A DNA stretch of 64,000 nt, from positions 81,080 through 145,079 of the forward strand of contig CAWESK010000004.1 of NCBI GenBank assembly GCA_963811685.1. The letters run 5' to 3'. Positions 18,256 to 26,931 of this stretch are shown piece by piece. Position 1 is the first letter of the stretch. Each line of letters starts with the position of its first letter. Under the pieces are notes generated by a model. It had not been told where the DNA came from, searched no databases, and was given only the letters and a program-made list of their open reading frames with translations. Both the position numbers and the translations under genes were made by a program. Source of the stretch: CAIWHR01 sp963811685. Its GTDB lineage: Bacteria > Pseudomonadota > Gammaproteobacteria > Burkholderiales > Casimicrobiaceae.

Positions 18256-19608
18256 TTGCGCCGCTCGTGCCTCGCGTGCGCCCGCCTTGCGCTGGCGCTT
18301 GTCGCCCTTGCCGCCACCGCGCTGCCGGCGGCGGCCGGCCTCGTCCTGATGAACGGCCCGGCGGAGCTCACCAGCGCGACGCTGTGGATCCAGGCCGACG
18401 CCGAGGCGACGATCGTCGTCGCGTGGCGGCCCGACGGAGACGCCGCGGAGCGACGAGTCGAGCTCAAGGCAACCGCCGCCACGGATTACGCGGTCGTCGC
18501 GCGGCTGACCGGGTTGAAGCCGGGGGCAACCGCCGAGTATCGCGTCGAGGCAGGCGCGGACCACCGCAGTGGAATTTTGCGCGCGCAGCCGTGGTGGCCG
18601 CGAGCCGCTTCGGCACGCGAGCTCACGATCGCGATCGGCTCCTGTTTTTTTCTCGCCGACCCCGATCCGCAGTGGCCAGGCGGAGATTACGGGGGCGGCT
18701 TCGGAATTTTCGATGCGATCGCGGCGTCCAACCCGGACGTCATGGTGTGGCTCGGCGACAACCTGTATCTGCAGCAGCAAGACCTCTACGATCCGTCGGC
18801 AATGGCCGCGCGGTATCGCCGTCAGCGCGGCTTTGCGCCGCTGCAGAAGCTCCTCACCGCGACCTCGCACCTTGCGATCTGGGACGATCATGACTACGGC
18901 CCCAATGATTCGGATGCGTCGTATGTGCTGAAGGGCGAGACGCTGAAGCTCTTCCAGCGCTACTGGCCGAATCCGAGCTTCGGCCTGCCCGAGGTTGCCG
19001 GCGCGTTCGGCTTCGCGCATTACGGCGACGTGCTGTTCTTCCTGCTCGACGATCGCTACTACCGCTCGCCCGATCGCTGGCCCGACGGCGCGGACAAGAC
19101 CATGTTCGGCGCGCGCCAGCTCGAATGGCTGAAGCAGGCGCTCGTTTCCGCGCCGCGCTCGGCGATCAAGATCATCGCCGGCGGCAGCCAGTTCTGGAAC
19201 CGCGAAGGGCGCTTCGAAGGCTGGCAGCACTTCGCAACCGAGCGCGCCGCGTTTGCCGCGTGGCTCCTCGAGGCGCGTATCGAAGGGGTCATTTTCGTAT
19301 CGGGGGACCGCCATTTCGGCGAGCTGCTTCGCATCGCGCGGCCCGGCGCGTATCCGCTCTACGAGTTCACGTCGAGCCCGCTCACCTCGCGGCCACCCGA
19401 ACGTCTGGACAAAGCGGACAGCGCGAATCCCGACGTCGTTCCCGACACACTCGCGGTCAAGCGCCAGTTCGGCCTCATTCGCATCACCGGCCCCGGCAAT
19501 GGCCGCAGGATCGCGTTCGAGGCCCGCGATTCCGCGGGGACCCTTCTGTGGCGGCACGAGATCGCGGCCGCCGAGCTGCGCTTTCCGAGGATCCGGGGGG
19601 TCCCATGA
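18256..19608 (+). CDS. PhoD-like metallophosphatase (alkaline phosphatase D family)
   Basis: About 450 residues with an N-terminal signal peptide (hydrophobic to about residue 27, ending PAAAG). A small beta domain follows (VLMNGPAELTSATLWIQ), then the calcineurin-like metal motifs: IGSCFF, VWLGDNLY, IWDDHDYGPNDSD and FVSGDRHFGE. Members are periplasmic phosphodiesterases/phosphatases binding Fe/Ca or two metals. The tentative start is TTG 18256, giving a good signal sequence. The stop overlaps the ATG of the following gene (ATGA), suggesting coupling. Confidence 0.85.
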   Translation: MRRSCLACARLALALVALAATALPAAAGLVLMNGPAELTSATLWIQADAEATIVVAWRPDGDAAERRVELKATAATDYAVVARLTGLKPGATAEYRVEAGADHRSGILRAQPWWPRAASARELTIAIGSCFFLADPDPQWPGGDYGGGFGIFDAIAASNPDVMVWLGDNLYLQQQDLYDPSAMAARYRRQRGFAPLQKLLTATSHLAIWDDHDYGPNDSDASYVLKGETLKLFQRYWPNPSFGLPEVAGAFGFAHYGDVLFFLLDDRYYRSPDRWPDGADKTMFGARQLEWLKQALVSAPRSAIKIIAGGSQFWNREGRFEGWQHFATERAAFAAWLLEARIEGVIFVSGDRHFGELLRIARPGAYPLYEFTSSPLTSRPPERLDKADSANPDVVPDTLAVKRQFGLIRITGPGNGRRIAFEARDSAGTLLWRHEIAAAELRFPRIRGVP

Positions 19609-20097
19609 CGCAATCGCTGCGCCATCGACTCCTCGGGGCGATCGCAGGCGGCGCGATCGCTGCTGCGGCGCAAACCGCCGCCGCCGACTCCGATCGCATC
19701 CAGATCGACCCGTTCGCGCAGGCGACGAGCGCCTTCAAGGGATGCCCGGCGGGCGCACCGACGCTCGTCACGCCCGACGCAGATGCGAATCATCGCCCAC
19801 GAGCGCGCCGAGCGCGGAACCTACTGCGCGCTCGAAGGGCGGTGCGAACCGGGTGGCGCCTACCGGCGCGATCCCGAGGTGAACGCGCGGGTGAGCGCGG
19901 CGATCGCAGCGGACAAACGCTTCGCCGGCACGTCCGTCGCGGTGACGACGACCCGGCGCTTCGTCACGCTGACGGGCTGCGTGCGCTCGCCGGCGCAGCG
20001 CCGCGCGCTCGTCGATTTCGTGAAGGCGGTGCCCGACGTGGATCGCGTGTTCGACGAGACGCATGTCGGCATTGCGCCTCCCAAGCCGGCACATTGA
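19605..20097 (+). CDS. BON-domain exported protein (frameshifted)
   Basis: A small periplasmic protein of about 163 residues. It starts MTQSLRHRLLGAIAGG with a signal peptide ending TAAADS, then SAFKGCPAGAPTLVTPD. Near 19780 one base is out; the continuation MRIIAHERAERGTYCALEGRC leads to a BON domain (EVNARVSAAIAADKRF, then VTLTGCVRSPAQRRALVDFVKAVPDVDRVFDET). BON domains bind membranes or phospholipid. It overlaps the PhoD-like gene by 4 bp. Probably a sequencing indel; the function is not known. Confidence 0.72.
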
Positions 20098-20176
20098 CGC
20101 GGCGGCACCAGAGGACTTAACCCCGAACGCCGGATCCCCGCGTTGACAGCGACATCGCCCCCAACCGGAGGTCCGC

Positions 20177-21520
20177 ATGTCGCCATTTGCCGCCCGCGCC
20201 GCCGCGTGGCTGTTCGTCGTTCTTGTTCTCGCCGCGCTGGTCGTTGGCACTTCTCCGGCCGCCGCGTTCTGCGGCTTTTATGTCGGCAAGGCCGACGCCG
20301 GCCTCTTCAACGAGGCATCGAAGGTGATCCTCGTGCGCCGCGAGGGCAAGACCGTCATCAGCATGGCCAACGACTATCGCGGCGCGCTGACCGAATTCGC
20401 GCTGGTGGTTCCCGTCCCGCAGGTGCTGGAGCGCGACCAGATCCACATCGGCGAGCGCACGCTCTTCGAGCGCATCGATGCGTACAGCGCGCCCCGCCTC
20501 GCCGAGTACTACGATCCCGATCCCTGTGCGGTGAAGGCCGCGCGCGCGCTGGGCGCCGTCAACGCGCCGCTGCCGGCATCGGTGGCGAAAGAGGAATTGC
20601 GCCGAGACAAGGCGCTCGGCGTCACGGTCGAGGCGGCGTACACCGTCGGCGAATACGACATCGTGATGCTGTCGGCCAAGCAATCCGACGGGCTCGAGAC
20701 GTGGCTCCGCGACAATGGCTATCGGATCCCCAAGGGCGCGAGCGCGGCGCTCAAGCCCTACGTCCGCCAGAACATGAAATTCTTCGTCGCGAAGGTGAAC
20801 CTCAAGGAGCAGGCAAAGACCGGCGTTGCCTATCTGCGGCCGCTGCAATTCGCGTTCGAGTCTCCGAAGTTCATGCTGCCGGTGCGCCTCGGCATGCTGA
20901 ACGCCAACGGCCCGCAGGATCTCGTCCTCTACGTGCTGACGCCGCAGGGACGCGTCGAGACGACGAACTACCGGACCGTGAAGCTGCCGTCGGACATGGA
21001 TCTGCCCACCTTCGTCCGCAACGAATTCGGGCCCACGTACAAAGCGCTTTTCGATGCCCAGGCGGCGCGCGAGGATTACCGCGCGATCTTCACCGAGTAC
21101 TTCTGGGACATGGGCTGGTGCGATCCGTGCGCCGCGGATCCGCTGACGCCCGATGAGCTCAGGCAGGCGGGCGTGTTCTGGCTGGGCCCGCAAGGCGCCG
21201 CGCGCGGTGCCAGCCAGCCGGTAATGCTGACGCGTCTCCATTTGCGCTACACGCGCGATTCGCTGCCCGAAGATCTCGTGTTCCAGGAAACCGCCGACCG
21301 GCAGAATTTCCAGGCGCGCTACGTCCTGCGGCAGCCATGGCGCGGCGACGCGGCAGCCTGCAGCGCGGCCCCCGCGTATTTCGAGGAAGTCACGCGCCGG
21401 CAGGAGCGCGAAGCGTCCACGCTGGCCTCGCTCACCGGATGGGACGTCAACGCGATCCGCGCGAAGATGGCGCTCGCGCCGCAGCCGAAGAGTCGGTGGT
21501 GGGAGGCGCTCTGGAAATGA
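20177..21520 (+). CDS. DUF2330 domain exported protein
   Basis: A 447-residue protein with a signal peptide (about residues 10-30, ending PAAAFC). The conserved DUF2330 start follows: CGFYVGKADAGLFNEASKVILVRREGKTVISM. Other blocks include FALVVPVPQVLERDQIHIGE, a cysteine pair in MGWCDPCAADPLT, and LHLRYTRDSLPEDLVF. A strong GGAGG precedes ATG 20177. The stop overlaps the ATG of the RnfD-like gene (ATGA), so the two proteins probably work together. No enzyme activity is known for the family; it is likely periplasmic. Confidence 0.82.
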   Translation: MSPFAARAAAWLFVVLVLAALVVGTSPAAAFCGFYVGKADAGLFNEASKVILVRREGKTVISMANDYRGALTEFALVVPVPQVLERDQIHIGERTLFERIDAYSAPRLAEYYDPDPCAVKAARALGAVNAPLPASVAKEELRRDKALGVTVEAAYTVGEYDIVMLSAKQSDGLETWLRDNGYRIPKGASAALKPYVRQNMKFFVAKVNLKEQAKTGVAYLRPLQFAFESPKFMLPVRLGMLNANGPQDLVLYVLTPQGRVETTNYRTVKLPSDMDLPTFVRNEFGPTYKALFDAQAAREDYRAIFTEYFWDMGWCDPCAADPLTPDELRQAGVFWLGPQGAARGASQPVMLTRLHLRYTRDSLPEDLVFQETADRQNFQARYVLRQPWRGDAAACSAAPAYFEEVTRRQEREASTLASLTGWDVNAIRAKMALAPQPKSRWWEALWK

Positions 21521-22341
21521 TTGCCGTGCGGATCCCGCGCGACGCGCGCCTCTACCAGATCGCGTTCCAGGCGATTCTGCTCACGGTCGGCGTGCTCGTC
21601 CGCGATTTCGCGCTCGACCCGCGGCAGATGGCGCTCGCGTTCGCCGCCGGCCTGTTGACGCAGCGGCTGTGGCTCGACGCGCTCGGTCTTGCACACAAGG
21701 GCGTGCTTTCGGCGCTCATCACCGCCTTCGGCGTTTCGCTGCTGCTGCGCTCCGACACCCTGTGGGTCCATCCGCTCGCCGCGGCGGTCGCGATATCGTC
21801 GAAGTTCGTGCTGCGCGCTCACGGCAAGCATATCTTCAATCCGGCGAATCTCGGCGTGATCGCCGCGCTCGCGGTGCTGCCGGGGACGTGGGTGTCGCCG
21901 GGACAATGGGGCAACGACCTGGCGCTCGCCGGATGGTTCGTCGCGCTGGGCGGCCTCGTCACGCAGCGCGCGCGGCGGTGGGACATTTCGTGGGTGTTTC
22001 TCGCGACGTGGCTCGCACTCGTCGCCGCGCGCGTCGTCTGGCTCGGTCAGCCGTGGACGATCTTCGCGCATCAGTTCGCGAACGGCGGGCTGCTGCTGTT
22101 CGCATTCTTCATGATCTCGGACCCGATGACGATCCCCAATCGGCGATCGGCGCGCGTCGGCTACGCGATCTTCGTCGCCGCTCTCGCGTTCGTCTGGCAG
22201 TTCGGACTGTTCAAGACGAATGGCCTCCTGTGGGCGCTCTTCGTGGCGTCGCCCCTCGTCCCGCTCATCGACTGGCGCTGGCCGGGCGAGAGTTTCCAAT
22301 GGCGCCCGGATTCGCGCGCGGCGGCCGCCGGCGCGGGGTGA
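21517..22341 (+). CDS. RnfD/NqrB-like integral membrane protein (standalone)
   Basis: A 274-residue multi-pass membrane protein with about eight hydrophobic helices. It resembles the NQR2/RnfD/RnfE family (HIFNPANLGVIAAL, FMISDPMTIPNRRSARVGYA). The DPMT site is where RnfD/NqrB carry a covalently linked FMN threonine, so flavin binding is possible. No other rnf or nqr genes are present, and the partner is the translationally coupled DUF2330 protein upstream. Convergent with the EF-G-like gene, separated by only 2 bp. Function unknown; an electron-transfer role is an inference. Confidence 0.75.
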   Translation: MIAVRIPRDARLYQIAFQAILLTVGVLVRDFALDPRQMALAFAAGLLTQRLWLDALGLAHKGVLSALITAFGVSLLLRSDTLWVHPLAAAVAISSKFVLRAHGKHIFNPANLGVIAALAVLPGTWVSPGQWGNDLALAGWFVALGGLVTQRARRWDISWVFLATWLALVAARVVWLGQPWTIFAHQFANGGLLLFAFFMISDPMTIPNRRSARVGYAIFVAALAFVWQFGLFKTNGLLWALFVASPLVPLIDWRWPGESFQWRPDSRAAAAGAG

Positions 22342-22343
22342 CT

Positions 22344-24395
22344 TCAATCTTCCTCGTGCTTGCGCGCCTTCCGGAATTCGGTCGCCAGATGCTGTTGCAG
22401 CGTCGGCGGCGCCGGCTCGTAATGCGACAGCTGCATCGACCACGAGCCATGGCCGCCGGTCACCGACTTCAACCGCGCCGAGTAGCCCTCGAGCTCGACC
22501 AGCGGAGCGAGGCCGTTGATCGCGATCACGCCGGGCTGCAATCCGATGGTTCCGGTCACCTGGCCGCGTCGCGACGACAGGTCGCCCGCGATGTCGCCGG
22601 TGTTGCCCTCGGGACAGATGATCTCGACGCTGACGATCGGCTCCAGCACGATCGGGCGCGCCTTCTCGATGGCGTCGAGAAATGCCTTCTTGCCCGCAGA
22701 GACGAACGCCACTTCCTTCGAGTCGACGGGGTGGTGCTTGCCGTCGTGGACGACGACGCGCACGTCCTGCAGCGGAAAGCCGGCGACCGCGCCGGTGGAA
22801 AGCACCTGCTCGACGCCCTTCTGCACGGCCGGCATGAACTGATGCGGAATCACGCCGCCCTTGGTCGCATCGACGAACTCGAAGCCGGCGCCGCGCTGTC
22901 GCGGCTCGATGCGCAGCGAGACTTCGCCGAACTGGCCGGCGCCGCCGGTTTGCTTCTTGTGCCGGTGGAAGCCCTCGGCATTCGCCGTGATCGTCTCGCG
23001 GTAAGGAATCCGCGGCGGCCGGGTGTCGATCTCGAGCTTGAACTGCGACGACATCCGCTCGAGGATCGATCGCAGGTGCAGGTCGCCCAGCGCGCGCAAT
23101 ACGGTCTCGTTGGTCGTGGCGTCGTGCTCGACGACGATCGTCGGATCCTCGGCGATCATCCGGTGCAGCACGTCGGAAATCCGCTGCTCGTCGCCGCGCT
23201 TCTTCGGCGTGATCGCGACGCCGTGCATCGGCACCGGGAACTCGAGCGGGCGCATGTGGATGTGGTCCTCGTCGTGCGAATCGTGCAGCACGCAGTCGAA
23301 TTCGATCTCGTCGACCTTGGCCACTGCAGCAATGTCGCCCGGAACGGCACGCTCCATCTCCACGCTCTTGCCGCCCTGCAGCAGGAACAGGTGGCCGACC
23401 TTGAACGGCTTGCGGCCGTCGCCGATGAATAGCTGCGTGTCGCGGGTGATCGTGCCCTGGTGGACGCGGAAGACGCCGAGCTTGCCGACGAACGGGTCGA
23501 CGACGACCTTGAACACGTGCGCGAGAACGTGCTTCTTGGCGTCGGGTTCCGAGCGGAACTCCTGCGCCGCGTCGCCTTCGCCCTTGAAGAAGAGCGGCGG
23601 ATTGCCCTCGGCAGGATTCGGCGCCAGCTTCACGAGCACGTCGAGGAGCTCGGCCACCCCCGCCCCGGTCTTGGCGGAGACGAAGCACACCGGCACGAGG
23701 TGCCCTTCGCGCAGCGCCTTCTCGAACGGCGCGTGCAGCTGGTCCGCCGAGATCTCGCCCTGCTCGAGGTAGAGCGACATCAGCTCCTCGTCGACCTCCA
23801 CGACCTGGTCGACCAGTGCGCGATGCGCGTCGGCCACCGAAGAGAAATCGGATTCGCCGTCGGGATTGAAGAAGCAGTCGACGACCTTCTTGCCGCCGCC
23901 GGCCGGCAGGTTGATCGGCAGGCACTCCCTGCCGAACGCCGCCTGGATCGCGGCGAGGACCTTCGGCACGTCGACGTTCTCGGCGTCGATCTTGTTGACG
24001 ATGACAAGGCGGCACAGCCGGCGCTTGCCCGCCCAGTCCATCATCCGGGACGCGATCATTTCGATGCCGGATTGCGCGCTGACGACGACGGCGGCCGTCT
24101 CCACCGCGTCGAGCGCGCCGATCGCCTGACCGATGAAATCCGGGAAGCCCGGGGTGTCGATCAGGTGGATCCGCGTGTCCTGCGTGTCGACGTGCAGGAT
24201 CGACGCGCGCAGCGAATGTTGCCAGGATTTCTCGAGCGGATCGAAGTCGGCGACCGTCGTCCCGCGCTCGACGGCGCCCGCTTCCTTGATCATCCCGGTC
24301 TTTAGGAGCAGCGCTTCGGCCAGCGTGGTCTTGCCTGCGCCGCCCTGCCCGACGAGCGCAACGGTGCGGATGTTTCCGGTGGCGTAGTTCGCCAT
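22344..24395 (-). CDS. Elongation factor G-like protein (EF-G2 type)
   Basis: A 683-residue translational GTPase. The P-loop at residues 16-23 is GQGGAGKT instead of the usual EF-G GHVDAGKT. Switch II (LIDTPGFPDF) and NKID are present, as are domains II-V (FRVHQGTITRD; GFPLQDVRVVVHDGK; the terminal domain ends at HEED). This paralogous family is separate from the str-operon FusA. Related EF-G2 proteins have weak or specialised translocation activity, and the exact role here is unknown. ATG 24395. It is divergent from the cytochrome-porin gene across a 414-bp gap. Confidence 0.88.
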   Translation of the reverse strand: MANYATGNIRTVALVGQGGAGKTTLAEALLLKTGMIKEAGAVERGTTVADFDPLEKSWQHSLRASILHVDTQDTRIHLIDTPGFPDFIGQAIGALDAVETAAVVVSAQSGIEMIASRMMDWAGKRRLCRLVIVNKIDAENVDVPKVLAAIQAAFGRECLPINLPAGGGKKVVDCFFNPDGESDFSSVADAHRALVDQVVEVDEELMSLYLEQGEISADQLHAPFEKALREGHLVPVCFVSAKTGAGVAELLDVLVKLAPNPAEGNPPLFFKGEGDAAQEFRSEPDAKKHVLAHVFKVVVDPFVGKLGVFRVHQGTITRDTQLFIGDGRKPFKVGHLFLLQGGKSVEMERAVPGDIAAVAKVDEIEFDCVLHDSHDEDHIHMRPLEFPVPMHGVAITPKKRGDEQRISDVLHRMIAEDPTIVVEHDATTNETVLRALGDLHLRSILERMSSQFKLEIDTRPPRIPYRETITANAEGFHRHKKQTGGAGQFGEVSLRIEPRQRGAGFEFVDATKGGVIPHQFMPAVQKGVEQVLSTGAVAGFPLQDVRVVVHDGKHHPVDSKEVAFVSAGKKAFLDAIEKARPIVLEPIVSVEIICPEGNTGDIAGDLSSRRGQVTGTIGLQPGVIAINGLAPLVELEGYSARLKSVTGGHGSWSMQLSHYEPAPPTLQQHLATEFRKARKHEED

Positions 24396-24809
24396 GCAGC
24401 GTACCTCCCCCTCGTGTCGTTCCGGCGAATTATACCGGGGACGGATTTGCCCCCCCGCCGATCCTGAAATGCACGCTCGAATCGCTTCGCACGCGCCCGT
24501 AAACGAAATGAGTCGCATGCAATGCGCGCCGATGTCACGCGCGATGCTCGTCTTTCGATTCGCAACGAGCGGCGCGCGCGTTCCTTGCGAGCTTACATTC
24601 CTGACAAAGAGCTTACAAACGCACGTTGAATTGTCGAAGATCGCGCGGCATCGTCGAACGCAACTCGTTTGCGCGCCGACGCAACGTCGCACGACTTTGA
24701 TCCACATCACACACGTTGCGGAACCTGGTTCTAGACTCGTGCCGTGTCGCTGCCCGTTGCGAGTTGGAGGTGAATGGCGCGGTGGCGAAGCGAATAAACG
24801 GGAGCCTTC
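24396..24809. other. 414-bp intergenic region, no gene found
   Basis: The region separates divergent EF-G2 and cytochrome-porin genes and is noticeably more A/T-rich than its flanks. I see no convincing coding sequence or RNA gene. It contains the FNR-type site and -10 element described separately, and the Shine-Dalgarno for the cytochrome gene. The proximal part toward EF-G2 (24396-24480) presumably holds that gene's promoter. Confidence 0.6.
24697..24738 (+). promoter_or_regulatory. FNR/ANR-type site and -10 box (class II arrangement)
   Basis: TTGAT-CCAC-ATCAC at 24697-24710 matches 9 of 10 bases of the FNR-family consensus TTGAT-N4-ATCAA. A TAGACT -10-like hexamer lies at 24732-24737. The site centre is about 41 bp upstream of the start point implied by that -10, which is the class II activating position. 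This predicts oxygen- or nitric-oxide-responsive activation by an FNR/ANR/DNR-type regulator of the downstream cytochrome genes. The site is read directly; the regulator is inferred. Confidence 0.65.
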
Positions 24810-26244
24810 ATGCAAGGTCGCGCGAAAGCAGGATTCGGGAGCAGCAGTGCCGCGCTTGCGTTGCTGCTTTGGGCGGCCATCGCCGGCCCGGCGAACGCCG
24901 TGCCGTCGTTCGCGCGCCAGACAGGGCAGGAATGCATCGCCTGCCACGTGAGCTTCCCCGAGCTCACTCCGTACGGCCGTTACTTCAAGCTAACGGGCTA
25001 CACGATCGGCAAGGCGCCGATCACGTCGGAGGGCCTCAACTTCGTTCCGCTCGCGGTGATGGCGCAGGCTTCGATCACGAATACGAAGAACAACCACACC
25101 ACCGATCCCGACACGGGCGACACTGTTTCGGTCAACCCGCGCAACAACGACCTGGTGTTCGCGGGCGCCAGCGTATTTCTCGCAAGCAAGGTCAACGACT
25201 ACATCGGCGGTTTCGTCCAGTGGACGTACGACAACCTCGCCACCAACGCCGCGGGTGATCTGGTGGGCCACAGCGGGATCGACAACACCGACTCTGCGGG
25301 CCGTCGGCCGGTACAACCCTGCCGGTGCGGAAATCCCTGAATTGATCTACGGAATGACGCTGAACAACAACCCGACCGTTCAGGATCCGTGGAACAGCAC
25401 GCCGGCATTCGGATTTCCCTATACCTCGTCACCGCTCGCGTCGACGCCTGCCGCCGCCACCCAGATCGACGGCGGACTGGCGCAGCAGGTGGCCGGTGTG
25501 GGCGTCTACGGGTGGTGGCAGAAGATGGTCTACGGCGAGGTGTCCTTCTACCATACCGCGAACAACGGGTTTGCGTTCCTGCGTTCCGGGCAGGACACGC
25601 ACACCGACGGCGGAGTCGCCGCGATCCAGAACTGGAACAACCCCTATTGGCGCGTGGCACTCAGCCACGACTGGGGCGCCCACTCCGCGATGATCGGCAC
25701 CTACGGGATGATCGTGAACCGTTATCCCAGCAACCTCGACACGTCGACCGCCACGGACCGCTACCGCGATGTCGCCGTCGATGCGCAGTATCAATACATC
25801 ACCGATCCGCACACGTTCACCGCGCAGGCCACCTACATCAACGAGAGGCAGTCGTACAACGCAAGCTACGCCGCCGTGCAGGAGACGGGCGCGGGCATCG
25901 GAGCCGGCCCGACGCCGGACAACCCGACCGACACGCTCAAGACGTTCAAGCTCAAGGGCACGTACTACTTCGATCGCAAATATGGCGGAACGCTGGCTTA
26001 CTTCTCGACGACAGGCAGCGCCGACGCCGGTCTCTACGGAACCGATGCCGACGGCAACGCCCGGACCCCCAACAGCAACGGCTACATCCTCGAGCTCGAC
26101 TATCTGCCGATCCAGAACGTGCGCCTGATGCTGCAATACACCGGGTACAACAAGTTCGACGGCGCGAAGAACAACTACGACGGCAACGGCCGCAATGCAA
26201 ACGACAACAACACGCTGTTCCTGAACGTATGGGTGGCCTTCTGA
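24810..26244 (+). CDS. Outer-membrane monoheme cytochrome-porin, Cyc2-like architecture (frameshifted)
   Basis: About 478 residues. The signal peptide ends at ANA (residue 30). One c-type heme site lies at once after it: CIACH at 42-46, within QECIACHVSFPELTPYGRYF, fitting the CxxCH...P-L...G...F pattern of fused cytochrome-porins. The rest alternates aromatic and polar residues in beta-strand-like fashion (YGEVSFYHTANNGFAFL, VAVDAQYQYITDPHTFTAQATYI) and ends VWVAF, with the terminal Phe typical of outer-membrane barrels. One extra T at about 25293 splits the frame; removing it joins DNTD to LRAVGRYNPAG. Known Cyc2 proteins oxidise Fe(II) at the cell surface. Substrate here is an inference; other porin cytochromes are possible. 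Confidence 0.7.
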
Positions 26245-26279
26245 GCTTCGGCGGAAGAAATCCCGATAGGAGTGGAGCG

Positions 26280-26906
26280 ATGAGGACGATCACTGCAGTG
26301 GTACTCGGCATGATCCTGACGGGGGCCGGAGCGATCGCAGCCGCGCAGGGAACCGCGCCCGGCGCCGAGCCACGGACCCCCGGAGAGGAAAAAGCCATCA
26401 ACCTGTGCTCGACCTGCCACGGCCCGCGCGGGATCAGCACGTCCCCCGAGTTTCCGATCCTGGCCGCACAGCGCGCCGGTTATCTCGAATCGCAGCTCGA
26501 GGCATTCCGCGCGAAGACCCGCGAGGAAAAGATCGCCCACGATTTCATGTGGGGAATCGCCTACAACCTGGACGACGCGATGATCAAGAGCGTCGCGCTG
26601 TACTACTCGATGCAGGCGCCCGCACCCGGGCGGCCCGGCGATCCGGCTCAGGTCGCCAGGGGCCGGGAATTGTTCGACAAGGGAGTGCCCGGCCGCGGCA
26701 TTCCCGCGTGCGCGACTTGCCACGGTGCCAACGCGGAAGGAATCGCCGCGTTCCCGCGTCTTGCCGGGCAGCACGCGAAGTACGTCGTGAGCCAGCTCGA
26801 CTACATTCAATCGCTGGTGCGCAAGGCTCCGGTGATGCACGGCATCGTCAAGGATCTCACGCCGGAGGAAATGCAGGCGCTCGCCATCTACGTGCAGTCG
26901 AAGTAG
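26280..26906 (+). CDS. Diheme cytochrome c4/c553-like periplasmic protein
   Basis: A 208-residue secreted protein (signal about residues 1-23) with two c-type heme sites, CSTCH (43-47) and CATCH (144-148), in two similar halves. Methionines after each (about M90; M187 in APVMHGIVKDL) are candidate distal ligands. PRLAGQHAKYVVSQL is typical of the c4 family. It is 35 bp downstream of the cytochrome-porin and has its own AGGAGTGG site, so the two are almost certainly co-transcribed. c4 proteins shuttle electrons to terminal oxidases, so it is a plausible periplasmic acceptor for the outer-membrane heme. Confidence 0.9.
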   Translation: MRTITAVVLGMILTGAGAIAAAQGTAPGAEPRTPGEEKAINLCSTCHGPRGISTSPEFPILAAQRAGYLESQLEAFRAKTREEKIAHDFMWGIAYNLDDAMIKSVALYYSMQAPAPGRPGDPAQVARGRELFDKGVPGRGIPACATCHGANAEGIAAFPRLAGQHAKYVVSQLDYIQSLVRKAPVMHGIVKDLTPEEMQALAIYVQSK

Positions 26907-26931
26907 GCGCGCCGGAGCGGAGTCGCGCAGG

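Noticed and set aside
21517..22341. A complete Rnf or Nqr complex
   Set aside because: Only one RnfD/NqrB-like gene is present; no rnfA, B, C, E or G homologues are nearby.
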